NCBI RefSeq assembly: GCF_015547515.1
Contig: NZ_JADMVE010000001.1
Coordinates: 930,406 to 994,405 of the forward strand
Length of the DNA stretch: 64,000 nucleotides
Origin: Eubacterium sp. 1001713B170207_170306_E7
GTDB taxonomy: Bacteria > Bacillota > Clostridia > Eubacteriales > Eubacteriaceae
Reading direction: 5' to 3'
In this document: piece after piece, positions 1-8,990 of the stretch
Position numbering within the stretch: the stretch's first letter is position 1
How the letters are laid out: every line of letters begins with the position of its first letter
Translations under genes and position numbers: made by a program
The notes under the pieces: generated by a model
What the model saw: the letters and a program-made list of their open reading frames with translations, nothing else
Told to the model about the DNA's origin: nothing
Databases searched by the model: none

Positions 1-720
1 ACCCAGGGTAACACGGTATAATTTTTGAGGATCTCTTGTCCAAGCGCTAGTAGGACAGATCAGTGTGCACTCTCCACATCCGACGCAGCAGCAGGCGTCT
101 TTATCTATCTTCCCGTCTTTATTGAGCGTAAGCACACCGGTAGCGTGGCTCTGACAGGCATCTACGCAGGAGCCACAGCCTATACACCGGTCATAGTCAT
201 AGATCTGCTTATTAACACCCATAATGCCAAAATCATTAAAATTAGCTTTTACGCAGTCGTTGGGGCATCCCGCAACAGCGACCTTTATATGATAATGGGA
301 TGGAAAGATCAGCTTTTCAATTTTCTTTGCAAGCTCATAGGTATTGGCGTTTCCTTTTATACAGTGCGTGTTTCCAATACACGCCATAACATTACGCGCC
401 CCAATGGTGGGGTAACCATAATTATCCGATTCCATTTCGCAATCACAGATTTTTATATCAACCTCTTCAATATAAGCCTGGATATAGCGATTGACCTCTG
501 GAATATTGTCATATTTGACACCCGGGATATCCAGGGTCTGGCGGGTTCCCATATGAAAGGAGCCATTTCCCCAGCGCTCGCAGATTTCTGCCACTGCCTT
601 AAGATGCTTCGCCTCGATAACCGCACCGGGCACGCGCATCTGCAGCATAAATTCGCCGGGTACCTTAGATTGCCTGAAACAGTTTGTCCGTACTTTTTTC
701 ACATCAATATCATGGTTCAT
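1..720 (-). CDS. asrC: Anaerobic sulfite reductase subunit C (partial, 3' end outside window)
   Basis: Catalytic siroheme subunit that reduces sulfite to sulfide with electrons passed on by AsrA and AsrB in the cytoplasm. The 240 residues present carry the siroheme/[4Fe-4S] ligand pattern C-x5-C (CIGNTHC) followed by C-x3-C (CPNDC), then a ferredoxin-like domain with CIGCGSCVDAC and CVGCGECTLIC. The start ATG at 720 has GAAAGGAG just upstream. It is the last visible gene of yeiH-asrA-asrB-asrC, 17 bp after asrB. The reading frame stays open to base 1, so the C-terminus lies beyond the window. The family assignment is secure from the motifs and the gene order. Confidence 0.93.
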   Translation of the reverse strand, partial: MNHDIDVKKVRTNCFRQSKVPGEFMLQMRVPGAVIEAKHLKAVAEICERWGNGSFHMGTRQTLDIPGVKYDNIPEVNRYIQAYIEEVDIKICDCEMESDNYGYPTIGARNVMACIGNTHCIKGNANTYELAKKIEKLIFPSHYHIKVAVAGCPNDCVKANFNDFGIMGVNKQIYDYDRCIGCGSCVDACQSHATGVLTLNKDGKIDKDACCCVGCGECTLICPTSAWTRDPQKLYRVTLG

Positions 721-737
721 CTTTGCCTCTCCTTTCA

Positions 738-1529
738 CTAATCCACCAGGTACTTGGCCTGCGAATAATTGAATACCGGGCCATCCAGACAAACATAGAC
801 CTCGTCAATCCGGCAGTGCCCACATTTTCCTACTGCGCAGGACATACGGCGTTCGAAGGAAAGCCAGATTTTCTCATCCGGCACACTGTTTTTGACACAC
901 TCAATGCCTGTAAATTTCATCATTGGCGGCGGCCCTACAAGCACCACCGCATAATTGCCGTTAAATTCAGAAAAAGGCACCTGCGAGACAAACTCTGTCA
1001 CAAAACCCTTATGCCAGCCATCTATTTTTTCGTTATCGAGGGTATAAAGGGTCGAAAAGGATTGACGCCAGCTTTCCAATTCCTGGCGAAAAACAATTCC
1101 CGCTTCATTTTTAAACCCGCAGATCAAGTTCACGCTCTCAACATAATCTGGATTTTCCATAAAAAAATGAAGCATGCTGCGGACCGGTGCCAGACCAGTT
1201 CCACCTGTAATAACGACCATATGCTTTCCTTTAAACTGTTCAACCGGCCAGCCATTGCCATAAGCGCCGCGGAGGAACAGCTCATCACCTGGCTGTTTTT
1301 CAAAGATTTCATCGGTAACCTTTCCCACAGAGCGTATCGTGAAGTCCAGCCAGCCATCACCAAAAGAACTCACGGAAATGGGAGCTTCACCGATTTTGGG
1401 AAGCGAGAGCTGAAAAAACTGCCCATGCCTGGGCAGAATATCGGTTTCTACCCTAAAGGTATACTCATGTTGGCTTTCCTGTTTGATATTTATGATTTTA
1501 CAGGCCTGCGGCTGCATAATATTTACCAT
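738..1529 (-). CDS. asrB: Anaerobic sulfite reductase subunit B
   Basis: Flavin- and NAD(P)H-binding electron-transfer subunit of the Asr sulfite reductase. The sequence is a ferredoxin-reductase-type fold: an N-terminal FAD-binding barrel, a nucleotide-binding region with GGTGLAPVRSM, and a C-terminal Cys cluster (CAVGKCGHCRID, then a downstream Cys in YVCLDGP) like the [2Fe-2S] site of dihydroorotate dehydrogenase electron-transfer subunits. I place the start at the ATG at 1529 (MVNIMQPQ) because GGAGG lies 9 nt before it; a longer frame back to 1574 has no such site and would overlap asrA. It begins 1 nt after the asrA stop, consistent with translational coupling. Confidence 0.93.
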   Translation of the reverse strand: MVNIMQPQACKIINIKQESQHEYTFRVETDILPRHGQFFQLSLPKIGEAPISVSSFGDGWLDFTIRSVGKVTDEIFEKQPGDELFLRGAYGNGWPVEQFKGKHMVVITGGTGLAPVRSMLHFFMENPDYVESVNLICGFKNEAGIVFRQELESWRQSFSTLYTLDNEKIDGWHKGFVTEFVSQVPFSEFNGNYAVVLVGPPPMMKFTGIECVKNSVPDEKIWLSFERRMSCAVGKCGHCRIDEVYVCLDGPVFNYSQAKYLVD

Positions 1530-1530
1530 T

Positions 1531-2577
1531 TTAACGTACCTCCTGTGCTTTTGCTTCAATTTGTATCTCATCAATAGCCTGGGACATCTTGTTAACTGTA
1601 GCTGTGATGGAAATAAATTCTGGACAGCGGCTGATACAGCGCCCGCAGCCTACACACATATGGTAGTCCTTAAACCGTGCCTTATAATCGTGAAATTTGT
1701 GCAGCACCTTATAGCGCATGCGGTCACCGGCGGTTGGCCTGAAGGACATGCCCCCAGCCATATCGGTAAAGCCACTGATCTGACAGGAGGCAGCGGTACG
1801 CTTCCTTTCTCCGACATTCGTATTTTCATTGTAGATAACATCGGTTGTTGTAAAACAAGTGCAAGTACTGCAGGCTATCGTACATGCGCCGCAGGAAACG
1901 CAGCGCTTGTCAAATTCCTTCCACATGGGATGTACCTTCAGCTTTGACAAAACCTCCCGGTCATTAATCTCTGGTACTTCAAGCATCAGCTCATTTTCTT
2001 GGATAAATTCAGGTTTAAAATCACAGAGCGTGCAGCTCTCAAAATAAGGGGTCAGCTCCTCATCTTTGATTTCGAGGCTCAGGGTATTCTCTTCTGCACG
2101 CACAGCAGCAGAATAATCCTCTGTTTTGTTAGTCCCCATGCTCACACAGAAACAGGTATCCCATCCTTTTGCACATTCCATCAGAACAATTTTCACGTTC
2201 TCATTCATACGCTTATAGTAGCTGTCCTCAAATCCGCCATTTTGAAGATAAATTTTTTCCTGATGATACTTCGCATGAACATCGCAGGGACGCATAAAAA
2301 TCAGCAGCTTTTTTGAACTTCCCCGACTTTCCATGAACGCATCCTCTGTAAAGTAGAACAACGATTCTGAAATAGGCGTTAATACCTCCTTGGCAGAAAA
2401 ATCGGATTTTTCGTTGAATTCAATTTCCTCGACGCAGCTTACCTTATCGTAACGGATAATATCGGTATCCGAATATCGTCCTTTTCCGATAAAACGCTTA
2501 GGCGCCCAGATTTCATACTCTTTGTTCAGCGTGTCAAAAATACGGTTTGTCTCAGAAAAACTCAATGTATAACTCAC
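1531..2577 (-). CDS. asrA: Anaerobic sulfite reductase subunit A
   Basis: Iron-sulfur subunit that passes electrons to AsrC. At 348 residues it has the usual AsrA length. The C-terminal third holds two ferredoxin-type clusters, CVSCGACTIACSTCTCF and CVGCGRCISRCPE; the N-terminal part matches the hydrogenase/sulfite-reductase beta-like domain with CSxCxxC-like cysteines (CTLCDF, MECAKGWDTCFC). The start is a GTG at 2577 with GGAGG 8 nt upstream. It lies 36 bp after yeiH and 1 bp before asrB, so the four genes are very probably one transcript. Confidence 0.93.
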   Translation of the reverse strand: MSYTLSFSETNRIFDTLNKEYEIWAPKRFIGKGRYSDTDIIRYDKVSCVEEIEFNEKSDFSAKEVLTPISESLFYFTEDAFMESRGSSKKLLIFMRPCDVHAKYHQEKIYLQNGGFEDSYYKRMNENVKIVLMECAKGWDTCFCVSMGTNKTEDYSAAVRAEENTLSLEIKDEELTPYFESCTLCDFKPEFIQENELMLEVPEINDREVLSKLKVHPMWKEFDKRCVSCGACTIACSTCTCFTTTDVIYNENTNVGERKRTAASCQISGFTDMAGGMSFRPTAGDRMRYKVLHKFHDYKARFKDYHMCVGCGRCISRCPEFISITATVNKMSQAIDEIQIEAKAQEVR

Positions 2578-2613
2578 TTTGAAAACCTCCTTGATTCAAA
2601 GAAATTTAACTTT

Positions 2614-3648
2614 TTACCATATTCCCAGAAAATGCTGCATCGCCAGGCTGACAAAGGTAATACCGATCCAGCAGCAAAGTCCCAGAAAAATTGGTTTTGC
2701 ACCGGTTTTTACCAGTTTGACGATATTTGTGTTTAAGCCGATGGCGGCCATGGCAAGAACAATAAAAAACTTACTCAGCTCCTTGAGCGGGGTGAAAAAT
2801 TCTATGGGAATACCGAAGAAGGAGGTCATTACTGTTGTAATGACCGAGGCCAGTATGAAGAACAGAATAAAAAACGGAAAGACTTGTTTAAAGCTTACCT
2901 TGCTGCCCTCGGCTTCCTCCTCCTTCCGTGTTCTCCAGAATGCCAGTACCAGTGTAATGGGGATAATAGCCAGGGTTCTTGTCAGCTTGACCGTAACAGC
3001 CTTATCCAAGGTAGCTGTCCCCAGCTGATACATGCTGTCCCAGGTAGCAGCAGCGGCGGTAACGGACGAGGTATCATTAATGGCTGTACCGGCGAACACA
3101 CCAAAGGCTCCGCCATCAGTGGTTGAAAAGCCCAACATGGTGCCAAAGGCCGGAAAGAGAACTGCTGCCAGTACATTAAACAGAAAAATAACCGAAATGG
3201 CCTGAGCAACCTCTTCGTCATTGGCCTCAATTACCGGTGCAGTGGCCGCAATGGCAGACCCTCCGCAGATTGATGAGCCTACACCTACCAGCGTCGATAT
3301 GTTTCCTGGTATCTTCAACGCCTTGTGCAGTACAAAGGCAAGGATCAGAGAGGTGGAAATTGTAGCGATGATGATGGGCAGAGACTGACGTCCTGTTTCA
3401 AGCACAACAGAAAGATTTAAGCCAAACCCAAGCAGAATAACTGCATACTGCAAAATTTTTTTTGAAACAAAAGTAATACCATCCTGTACGGGCTCTTTAT
3501 TTTTTATTAAAAGCGTAATAACCATTCCTGCCAGAATTGAAATGACAGGACCTCCAATAACAGGAAACGCCTGCCCGGCAAACCATGCCGGTATGGCAAT
3601 AACAAGGCAAAGCAGGATGCCTTTCCAGCTTTTCGTGATAAAATTCAT
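2614..3648 (-). CDS. yeiH: YeiH/PSE family putative sulfate/sulfite transporter
   Basis: Integral membrane protein of 344 residues with about ten hydrophobic segments and the conserved YeiH features ([11 protein letters not shown] near residue 35, [19 protein letters not shown] near 125, GLNTNIVKL near the C-terminus). Members of this family are annotated as putative sulfate exporters; the substrate is not proven. First gene of the sulfite reductase operon and divergent from a LysR gene, the same pairing seen between yeiH and yeiE in enterobacteria. The context argues that it moves sulfite or another sulfur oxyanion across the membrane. AGAGGAAAAA precedes the ATG. Confidence 0.85.
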   Translation of the reverse strand: MNFITKSWKGILLCLVIAIPAWFAGQAFPVIGGPVISILAGMVITLLIKNKEPVQDGITFVSKKILQYAVILLGFGLNLSVVLETGRQSLPIIIATISTSLILAFVLHKALKIPGNISTLVGVGSSICGGSAIAATAPVIEANDEEVAQAISVIFLFNVLAAVLFPAFGTMLGFSTTDGGAFGVFAGTAINDTSSVTAAAATWDSMYQLGTATLDKAVTVKLTRTLAIIPITLVLAFWRTRKEEEAEGSKVSFKQVFPFFILFFILASVITTVMTSFFGIPIEFFTPLKELSKFFIVLAMAAIGLNTNIVKLVKTGAKPIFLGLCCWIGITFVSLAMQHFLGIW

Positions 3649-3687
3649 ATGTCTTTTTCCTCTTTCGTAAAATATGTTTTGGGCTAT

Positions 3688-3711
3688 ATTAAAAGGATAT
3701 CACCTTTTAAT
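3688..3711. promoter_or_regulatory. Dyad between yeiH and lysR, candidate LysR operator
   Basis: Perfect 9-bp arms (ATTAAAAGG and CCTTTTAAT) with a 6-nt spacer in the 144-bp divergent intergenic region. It lies about 40 bp before yeiH and 81 bp before the LysR start, a usual place for a LysR-type activation/autoregulation site. Binding is inferred only from position and symmetry. Confidence 0.5.
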
Positions 3712-3792
3712 GATAATGAAAAATTATTTATCTTTATACTATCATAAAATTATGTTATAGTTGTTTGAGAAAGTATAAGAAAGAAGGCCGAA

Positions 3793-4704
3793 ATGTTAGA
3801 TTTTAGAATCAATACTTTTTTAACAGTTTGCGAATATATGAATTATACCCGTGCAGCGGAAGCGCTTAACATAACACAGCCTGCTGTTTCACAGCATATT
3901 CATTTTATTGAGGAGGATTATGGTGTGCGCCTTTTTGAATTTCACGGCAAAAAGATGGCGCTCACACCTGAAGGTACTGTTTTGCATCACACAGCTTCTG
4001 CCATGAAGCATGATGACCTGATTTTGAGGGAACGTTTAAAAAACAGCCACCTCCATATCCGTTCTTTAAATTTTGGAGCAACCCTCACTATCGGTGAGTT
4101 TGTGGTAAGCAGTATTCTCTCACGATGTCTGGAGCAGTACCCCAAGGCACAAATTCGTGTCTCGGTGGATAATACCCAGTCCCTGCTCAAACAGCTGGAT
4201 AATAATGATCTCGATTTTGCACTCATCGAAGGCTATTTTCCCAAAGACAATTACGATTATGCAGTCTACTCTACGGAACGCTTTATCGCCGTACAGAGCA
4301 CAAAAGCCGAAGCGTTGCCTGACCCCTGCCCCATCGAAGCCCTGTTCTCAAAACCGTTGCTCGTGCGTGAGCCTGGTTCCGGCAGCCGAAACATACTCGA
4401 ACAATATCTGAAGCTGAACAATTACGCCATTTCGGACTTTTCAAAAGTCATTGAGGTTAACAATGTCAATGCCTTAAAGGAAATGGCCGAAAAAAACTGC
4501 GGCATTACCTTTTTATACGAAGTGGCTGCCGGAAGGGAATTAACAGGCGGAACGCTGAAGGAAATTCCAATACACGGATTTGATATTACCCATGATTTTG
4601 CGTTTATCTGGAAAAAAGGCAGCATTTTTTCTAGAAATTACCGGGCACTTTCCGATTTTATGTCTGGAAAAAACAAGCGAATTGTTTTGGCGTCAGAGCT
4701 TTAA
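3793..4704 (+). CDS. LysR family transcriptional regulator (YeiE/CysL-like)
   Basis: 303-residue LysR-type regulator: N-terminal winged HTH at residues 1-60 (YTRAAEALNITQPAVSQHIHFIEEDYGVRLFE) and a substrate-binding domain from about residue 90. Divergent from yeiH-asrABC across a region with a strong dyad, so it most likely controls that operon and itself. In enterobacteria the YeiE regulator next to yeiH responds to sulfite; extending that ligand to this protein is inference. AGAAGG lies 5-10 nt upstream of the ATG. The gene appears to be monocistronic or followed only by the small CxxC protein. Confidence 0.9.
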   Translation: MLDFRINTFLTVCEYMNYTRAAEALNITQPAVSQHIHFIEEDYGVRLFEFHGKKMALTPEGTVLHHTASAMKHDDLILRERLKNSHLHIRSLNFGATLTIGEFVVSSILSRCLEQYPKAQIRVSVDNTQSLLKQLDNNDLDFALIEGYFPKDNYDYAVYSTERFIAVQSTKAEALPDPCPIEALFSKPLLVREPGSGSRNILEQYLKLNNYAISDFSKVIEVNNVNALKEMAEKNCGITFLYEVAAGRELTGGTLKEIPIHGFDITHDFAFIWKKGSIFSRNYRALSDFMSGKNKRIVLASEL

Positions 4705-4781
4705 ATCTGTTGTTTTTTCGATTAAAAGGGTAAATATAAAAATGTAAGCTTATCAAACCCTGAAACTAACGGAGGATTTTT

Positions 4782-4982
4782 ATGAAAATTATTATTCAAT
4801 GCAGTGTCTGCGGAAATAAAGTAGAGATTGATGAGAAGCCAAACAGTCTGGTCGATTTTAAAAAGGTTCTTGCGGATCACAAATTTTCCATTGACGAGGT
4901 GACGGTGGAAAACAACGCGCTAAAATCTATGATGATCCAATGTAAAAACTGCAACAAGGATCATATTGAATTAACCTTTTAA
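4782..4982 (+). CDS. Small zinc-ribbon-like protein, function unknown
   Basis: 66 residues with two CxxC knuckles (CSVC at residue 7 and CKNC near 54), the spacing of a small zinc ribbon. A strong GGAGG precedes the ATG by 5 nt and a rho-independent terminator follows the stop directly, so it is a real short gene. I do not recognise a named family. It lies 77 bp after the LysR gene and could be cotranscribed with it or have its own promoter. Confidence 0.75.
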   Translation: MKIIIQCSVCGNKVEIDEKPNSLVDFKKVLADHKFSIDEVTVENNALKSMMIQCKNCNKDHIELTF

Positions 4983-4989
4983 ACTGAGA

Positions 4990-5029
4990 AAAAAGGCAGT
5001 AAGCTGATACATGAGCTTACTGCCTTTTT
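4990..5029. terminator. Bidirectional rho-independent terminator
   Basis: Sixteen-base-pair stem (AAAAAGGCAGTAAGCT with its complement) and an 8-nt loop. It ends the small CxxC gene on plus and overlaps the last codons of the kinase gene on minus, where it also has a T-rich tail. Confidence 0.9.
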
Positions 5030-6314
5030 ATTTGTTTTTGGGAATTGTCACCTCCGCTGTGGTTCCCATTCCGGGATGGCTCTCAATACTGAGTGTTCCA
5101 GCGCATTGGTAGGCAAGGCGGAAGCGTACATTTTCGATACCGATATGCTGTCTCTCATCCATGGCAAGAGTGACGGGATCAAAGCCCACCCCGTCATCTG
5201 ACACTTTGATGATATAGCTCTCAGGCGTCTCTATTGTTTCGATCCAGATCGTGCCTCCCCTCTCTTTTTGGCAGATCCCATGCTTAACCGCATTTTCAAC
5301 CAACGGCTGTACCGTTAAGGAGGGCAGCATAAAATCTGTCGCATTGATCGAATAAATGACTTGTATTTTTTCCTCAAACCGCATCTTTTCCAGTGAAAGA
5401 TAGGTTTTTATATGATGCAGCTCTTTTTCAAAAAATACCAGGTTTTCCTGCGTAAGGGAATCGAGGTTGCCACGCAGATAATTCGCAAAGGCAATGGTTG
5501 CTTCCCCGGCCCTGTCAGGAGCCTCTCTGCACAGCTGGGCAATGGCGGTAAGCGAATTATACAAAAAATGAGGCTGAATCTGGCTCAGCATCATCGTAAT
5601 ACGATTTTGGGTGAGCTCCAGCTCTTTTTCCCGAAGCCGTTTACTTTGCTCTACCTGAATATTAACATAAATAATTAAAAGTGAAATGGTCGTTGCCGGA
5701 TATGCCAGCGCAAGGCCGTTTCTGAAAATCTGCGCTGCAATGGCCAGAGCCGGTAAAATACCATAGGATAAAAGTGCAAAGGTATCCTTTATGCCAAGCT
5801 TCCTGCTATGCTTCAGAATGATTGCCATGTCTAAAAGAATAATAATGATGGGGTATATCTGAGTGATCCAATGCAGCGGGCTTCGCATAAAATAACCCGT
5901 TTCACTGAAATAAAAAAGCATATTATTAAACATTGAGATGACTACCAGCAAAATAGCTACAGCGCAGAAAACAGCAATCACCGGAACAATTTTACAGGAT
6001 ATTGCACTCCCCTTCTCATGGATATAGGTAACCATATACGCCGTAAATAAAGCAACGAGAAGATAGCCGAGACTAAATACAAAAAAGTTCGCCGCCTTCA
6101 TTGCCCCTACCAGCGGGAGATGTCCTCCGCCGATCCAGATAAAAATGTCGCATCCCAAAATAAAAGCATTGACTGCCAGCATGTACAAAAATAAACGGTT
6201 AAGCTTTGTGTGCTCTTTACTGGCAATAATACAAATAATCAGCAAAACAGAAATAATGATGCTGAAGCCCTCAAGCGGAATGTTCGTAGCCATTAACAGG
6301 CCTCTTCGTTCCAT
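5028..6314 (-). CDS. LytS/YehU-type membrane sensor histidine kinase
   Basis: 428 residues. The first 215 form about seven membrane helices, followed by a His_kinase domain with the phosphoacceptor motif QPHFLYNSL (His at about 249) and an HATPase domain with the N box LVENAVKHGI and a glycine box GVGFDP. This is the architecture of sensors that normally pair with LytTR response regulators. No response regulator is adjacent; the gene lies 36 bp downstream of the FUSC-HAD gene and probably shares its transcript. AAAGGA is 7 nt before the ATG. The signal is unknown. Confidence 0.85.
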   Translation of the reverse strand: MERRGLLMATNIPLEGFSIIISVLLIICIIASKEHTKLNRLFLYMLAVNAFILGCDIFIWIGGGHLPLVGAMKAANFFVFSLGYLLVALFTAYMVTYIHEKGSAISCKIVPVIAVFCAVAILLVVISMFNNMLFYFSETGYFMRSPLHWITQIYPIIIILLDMAIILKHSRKLGIKDTFALLSYGILPALAIAAQIFRNGLALAYPATTISLLIIYVNIQVEQSKRLREKELELTQNRITMMLSQIQPHFLYNSLTAIAQLCREAPDRAGEATIAFANYLRGNLDSLTQENLVFFEKELHHIKTYLSLEKMRFEEKIQVIYSINATDFMLPSLTVQPLVENAVKHGICQKERGGTIWIETIETPESYIIKVSDDGVGFDPVTLAMDERQHIGIENVRFRLAYQCAGTLSIESHPGMGTTAEVTIPKNK

Positions 6315-6350
6315 TCTAAATTCCTTTCTGTCTTATACTGGGGGCGTCTT

Positions 6351-7676
6351 TTAAATACCCTTTTTTCGGTAAAACTTTTTCTCCATCATTTTTACAACCG
6401 CATCGCTGTCATTGTTGCTGATGGTCTGAGTTGCCGCCTCTTTTAAAGCGCGTGCCGCATTTTCGACTGCGTATGCGCGGTTAGCGAGCTTAAAGGTCGG
6501 CACATTCAGACTTGTGCTGCCAAAAGCTATAATCTGGTCCACCGAAAGGTCCTTTTTCATTTTCAGGATGGCATTCTCCCGGGTGGCCTCAGCACTGTAA
6601 ATTTCCATAACCGTATAGCCCTCCGCGTCGTGGCTAGGCGTATTGATAATCGCGATGCGTTTACTGATGTCCAAAGCTTCAATTTTTTTGCGAATGCGGT
6701 CATTCACTGCTTCCTCATTGACCGAAGTAATGTTAACCGCCTGCTGACCCTGTGGCAGCCCGCTGAAAATGTAATTTTTATGACTTGTACGGCGAAGACG
6801 GTGATAAAAGCGCTCCTCAGCCGTATTTTTAAAATCGCCGTAATAAATATGCATGGTCTCATTAATGATGGCGTGTACAAAGCAGTTTCGACCCTCCTCC
6901 CGAAAAATGCGCTCAACGGCATCGCTTACCTCGCGGTCCATTGGCAGAGAAAAGGAGTAGGAACGGTCCTGGACATCATAAAGCACAGCGCCGTTCATTG
7001 CGATAACCGGCAGATTCAGGTTCAGGTTCTCCAGAATTGGCACCAGTGTTGCCGGAGTGCGGTCTGTGACGATGGTGAACCATTCGCCGTCATCAATCAT
7101 TCGATTAATATGAAATTCTGCGTAAGAACTTATTTTTCCATCAGAATGCAGCAGGGTATTATCAAGCTCTGAAACAAAAAGCACACTCCGGTTACGGTGA
7201 ACCGGCAGATGAAAAGCATTGACTGCCAAAGCAACCAGTATGCCGATAAGGGTGTCGATCATACGATAGGAGGCTATGATGTACGGCGCAGTATCGGGCG
7301 TCGCGGCAATGGTAGTTCCAAGAAATACGATGCAGGTAAACGCAGAGGCTGATGAATGATTGATCACCAACGTTACATAGATCAGCGGAATCATGCACAG
7401 CGCAACAATGGCAAACTGTACAGTAGGCCATGGCACATAGCTCCGCATGAACGTGAGAACCAGCATACCGGCAAGTCCACCGATCAATGTGCCAACGATC
7501 CGGTTAATGGCAATCTCTTTGGTATTTGACAGATACGGCTGCATACAGAGTATGGCCGTGATGGTCGAATATATCGGCACGCTCTCAGGCCGTATAAAGG
7601 TAATGAGCAGGCATATAAATACCGCCACTGCGGTTTTTACCATTCGCATGCCTACCTTTGGAAATTTATATTTCAT
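6351..7676 (-). CDS. FUSC-type membrane protein fused to a degenerate HAD domain
   Basis: 441 residues in two parts. Residues 1-155 hold six hydrophobic helices of the aromatic acid exporter/FUSC type (KTAVAVFICLLI, then PYLSNTKEIAINRIVGTLIGG). Residues 165-420 match a Cof-type HAD phosphatase but every catalytic position is altered: the nucleophile motif DxDGT is E170-L-D-N-T, the motif III lysine is Arg (ATRENAI), and GDxxND is GSTSLN (386-391). The non-catalytic motif AMNGAVLYD is kept. I infer a membrane permease or sensor carrying an inactive ligand-binding HAD module. The kinase gene downstream may be functionally linked. Confidence 0.8.
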   Translation of the reverse strand: MKYKFPKVGMRMVKTAVAVFICLLITFIRPESVPIYSTITAILCMQPYLSNTKEIAINRIVGTLIGGLAGMLVLTFMRSYVPWPTVQFAIVALCMIPLIYVTLVINHSSASAFTCIVFLGTTIAATPDTAPYIIASYRMIDTLIGILVALAVNAFHLPVHRNRSVLFVSELDNTLLHSDGKISSYAEFHINRMIDDGEWFTIVTDRTPATLVPILENLNLNLPVIAMNGAVLYDVQDRSYSFSLPMDREVSDAVERIFREEGRNCFVHAIINETMHIYYGDFKNTAEERFYHRLRRTSHKNYIFSGLPQGQQAVNITSVNEEAVNDRIRKKIEALDISKRIAIINTPSHDAEGYTVMEIYSAEATRENAILKMKKDLSVDQIIAFGSTSLNVPTFKLANRAYAVENAARALKEAATQTISNNDSDAVVKMMEKKFYRKKGI

Positions 7677-7749
7677 TTATGGGCTCCCTTAACAATGATG
7701 TGAACAGCATACGGCATTTTAAAGATCCTGTCAAGTCTGCCGCAAAACT

Positions 7750-7773
7750 AAAAACGCCGGGGCAATCCCGGCG
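7750..7773 (-). terminator. Rho-independent terminator
   Basis: GC-rich stem CGCCGGG / CCCGGCG with a 5-nt loop and a T run on the minus strand, 12 bp after the stop of the flavin-reductase-like gene at 7785. Confidence 0.85.
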
Positions 7774-7784
7774 CTGTCAAGTCT

Positions 7785-8411
7785 TTATTTTTTATAGAGC
7801 TCTTTTTTCTTCAACCCGTTTTTCTTGGCCTCTGTAACCCACTGATGGTTCGCGGCTGCTATGTATATTTTTTTTGGAATTTTGGGCGTAACCAGCAGAT
7901 CCTTTTCAAGCATCTGACCGTTTTTAACGGCCTCTGAAAGCTGAACCAGCCCATCATATACCGGACGCTTAGCTGAAAATTTCCAGGGAGCAGCAGCCAT
8001 GCCGTGAAGAAAGGGCCCTCCGCCAATGCCAAGTCCTCCGCACCAGGTCAATTTTGCTCTTCGGCAAAAATGCGCTAAAATCTCCAGCGCAAAGCGGTTC
8101 TGATGTCCCTCCAGAAATCCAGAATTTACTAACCCGTAGACCCGGATGTCTGCCGGAGAATTCTTAAGCCTCTCTTCAAAATGGGTTAAAAAACGCAAAA
8201 AGCTGGCTGGCAGACTGTCCACATACAGTGGAAATGCAAAGACCAGCGCATCGCTGCTGCAAAGATCATCAAAAAAATCATCATCCCACAGGGACATGGA
8301 CAAAAGCTCTGGCTCGCGCTCTGTTTTGACAAGCGGAATCAGCTCGTTAAGAATATAATTTGAAAAGCTGCCACGTTTTTTAGGGCTTGCATTAACCAGC
8401 GTTATCTTCAT
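7785..8411 (-). CDS. Flavodoxin-fold NAD(P)H-dependent oxidoreductase-like protein
   Basis: 208 residues of the flavodoxin-like/NADPH-dependent FMN reductase type. The N-terminus has the FMN phosphate-binding pattern VNASPKKRGSFSNYI, and FAFPLYVDSLPASF near residue 80 corresponds to the isoalloxazine loop. The start overlaps the upstream gene's stop by 4 bp (ATGA), so the two are translationally coupled, perhaps as partner subunits. A terminator follows. The electron acceptor is not predictable. Confidence 0.75.
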   Translation of the reverse strand: MKITLVNASPKKRGSFSNYILNELIPLVKTEREPELLSMSLWDDDFFDDLCSSDALVFAFPLYVDSLPASFLRFLTHFEERLKNSPADIRVYGLVNSGFLEGHQNRFALEILAHFCRRAKLTWCGGLGIGGGPFLHGMAAAPWKFSAKRPVYDGLVQLSEAVKNGQMLEKDLLVTPKIPKKIYIAAANHQWVTEAKKNGLKKKELYKK

Positions 8412-8923
8412 TCCAGAGCCTCCAATACGTTCTTAACTTCCTCAGGGGTTTTTACCATAATAACACGATAGCCCTGTGTGTTCAGGTTTAAGGCATTGGC
8501 TGAAACCAGTCCTCTGAAGGTTTCGGCCTCTTCCTCTGTAACATCCTCTCCATAGCCGATCACAGTCAGCTTAAGTCGGTCGGGATACCGGTCCTCGTGG
8601 TGCATTTCATCCCTGCGGATTGTAAAAAAAGGAAGAAGATAGCCTATATTTCGGTCCATCACATTTTTTATGAAGGCGCTGTACCCGCCATACTGTACTT
8701 TTGAGATGACGACCAGCTCATCGCAATCTGCGTAAAGCTTTCCGAGATCACCGTATCCATCCTTAAGGATACAGGTTCCCGGTGTTTTTACCCAGCAGCC
8801 AAAACAGCCAATACAATGTTTAATCCGATCATCCTCATTGGTAATTACCCGGATGTCTTTAACCGATAACGGGCAGATCGCCCTGAAAGCTTGCGCCGAT
8901 AAATCTTGTATAATAACTTTCAT
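8408..8923 (-). CDS. Flavodoxin family protein with cysteine motif
   Basis: 171 residues from the ATG at 8923, which follows GAGAGGAAACAGT; five extra in-frame codons upstream lack a ribosome binding site. CIGCFGCWVKTPGTC near residue 38 is the cysteine-rich segment common in iron-sulfur flavoprotein-like reductases, and VISKVQYGGYSAFIKNVMDR is the flavin-binding loop. Coupled to the following flavodoxin-fold gene. A TATAAT-like element near 8957 suggests its own promoter, separate from the MarR-flavodoxin pair. Redox role inferred; substrate unknown. Confidence 0.75.
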   Translation of the reverse strand: MKVIIQDLSAQAFRAICPLSVKDIRVITNEDDRIKHCIGCFGCWVKTPGTCILKDGYGDLGKLYADCDELVVISKVQYGGYSAFIKNVMDRNIGYLLPFFTIRRDEMHHEDRYPDRLKLTVIGYGEDVTEEEAETFRGLVSANALNLNTQGYRVIMVKTPEEVKNVLEALE

Positions 8924-8990
8924 ACTGTTTCCTCTCACGGTTTGAATATGGAAGCATTATAACATATTTACGGTAATGGTGTCCCTTAAA

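Noticed and set aside
684-1577. A 297-codon open frame on plus opposite asrB and a 238-codon frame opposite asrC
   Set aside because: Composition and lack of ribosome binding sites show these are shadows of the clearly motif-bearing Asr genes on the minus strand.
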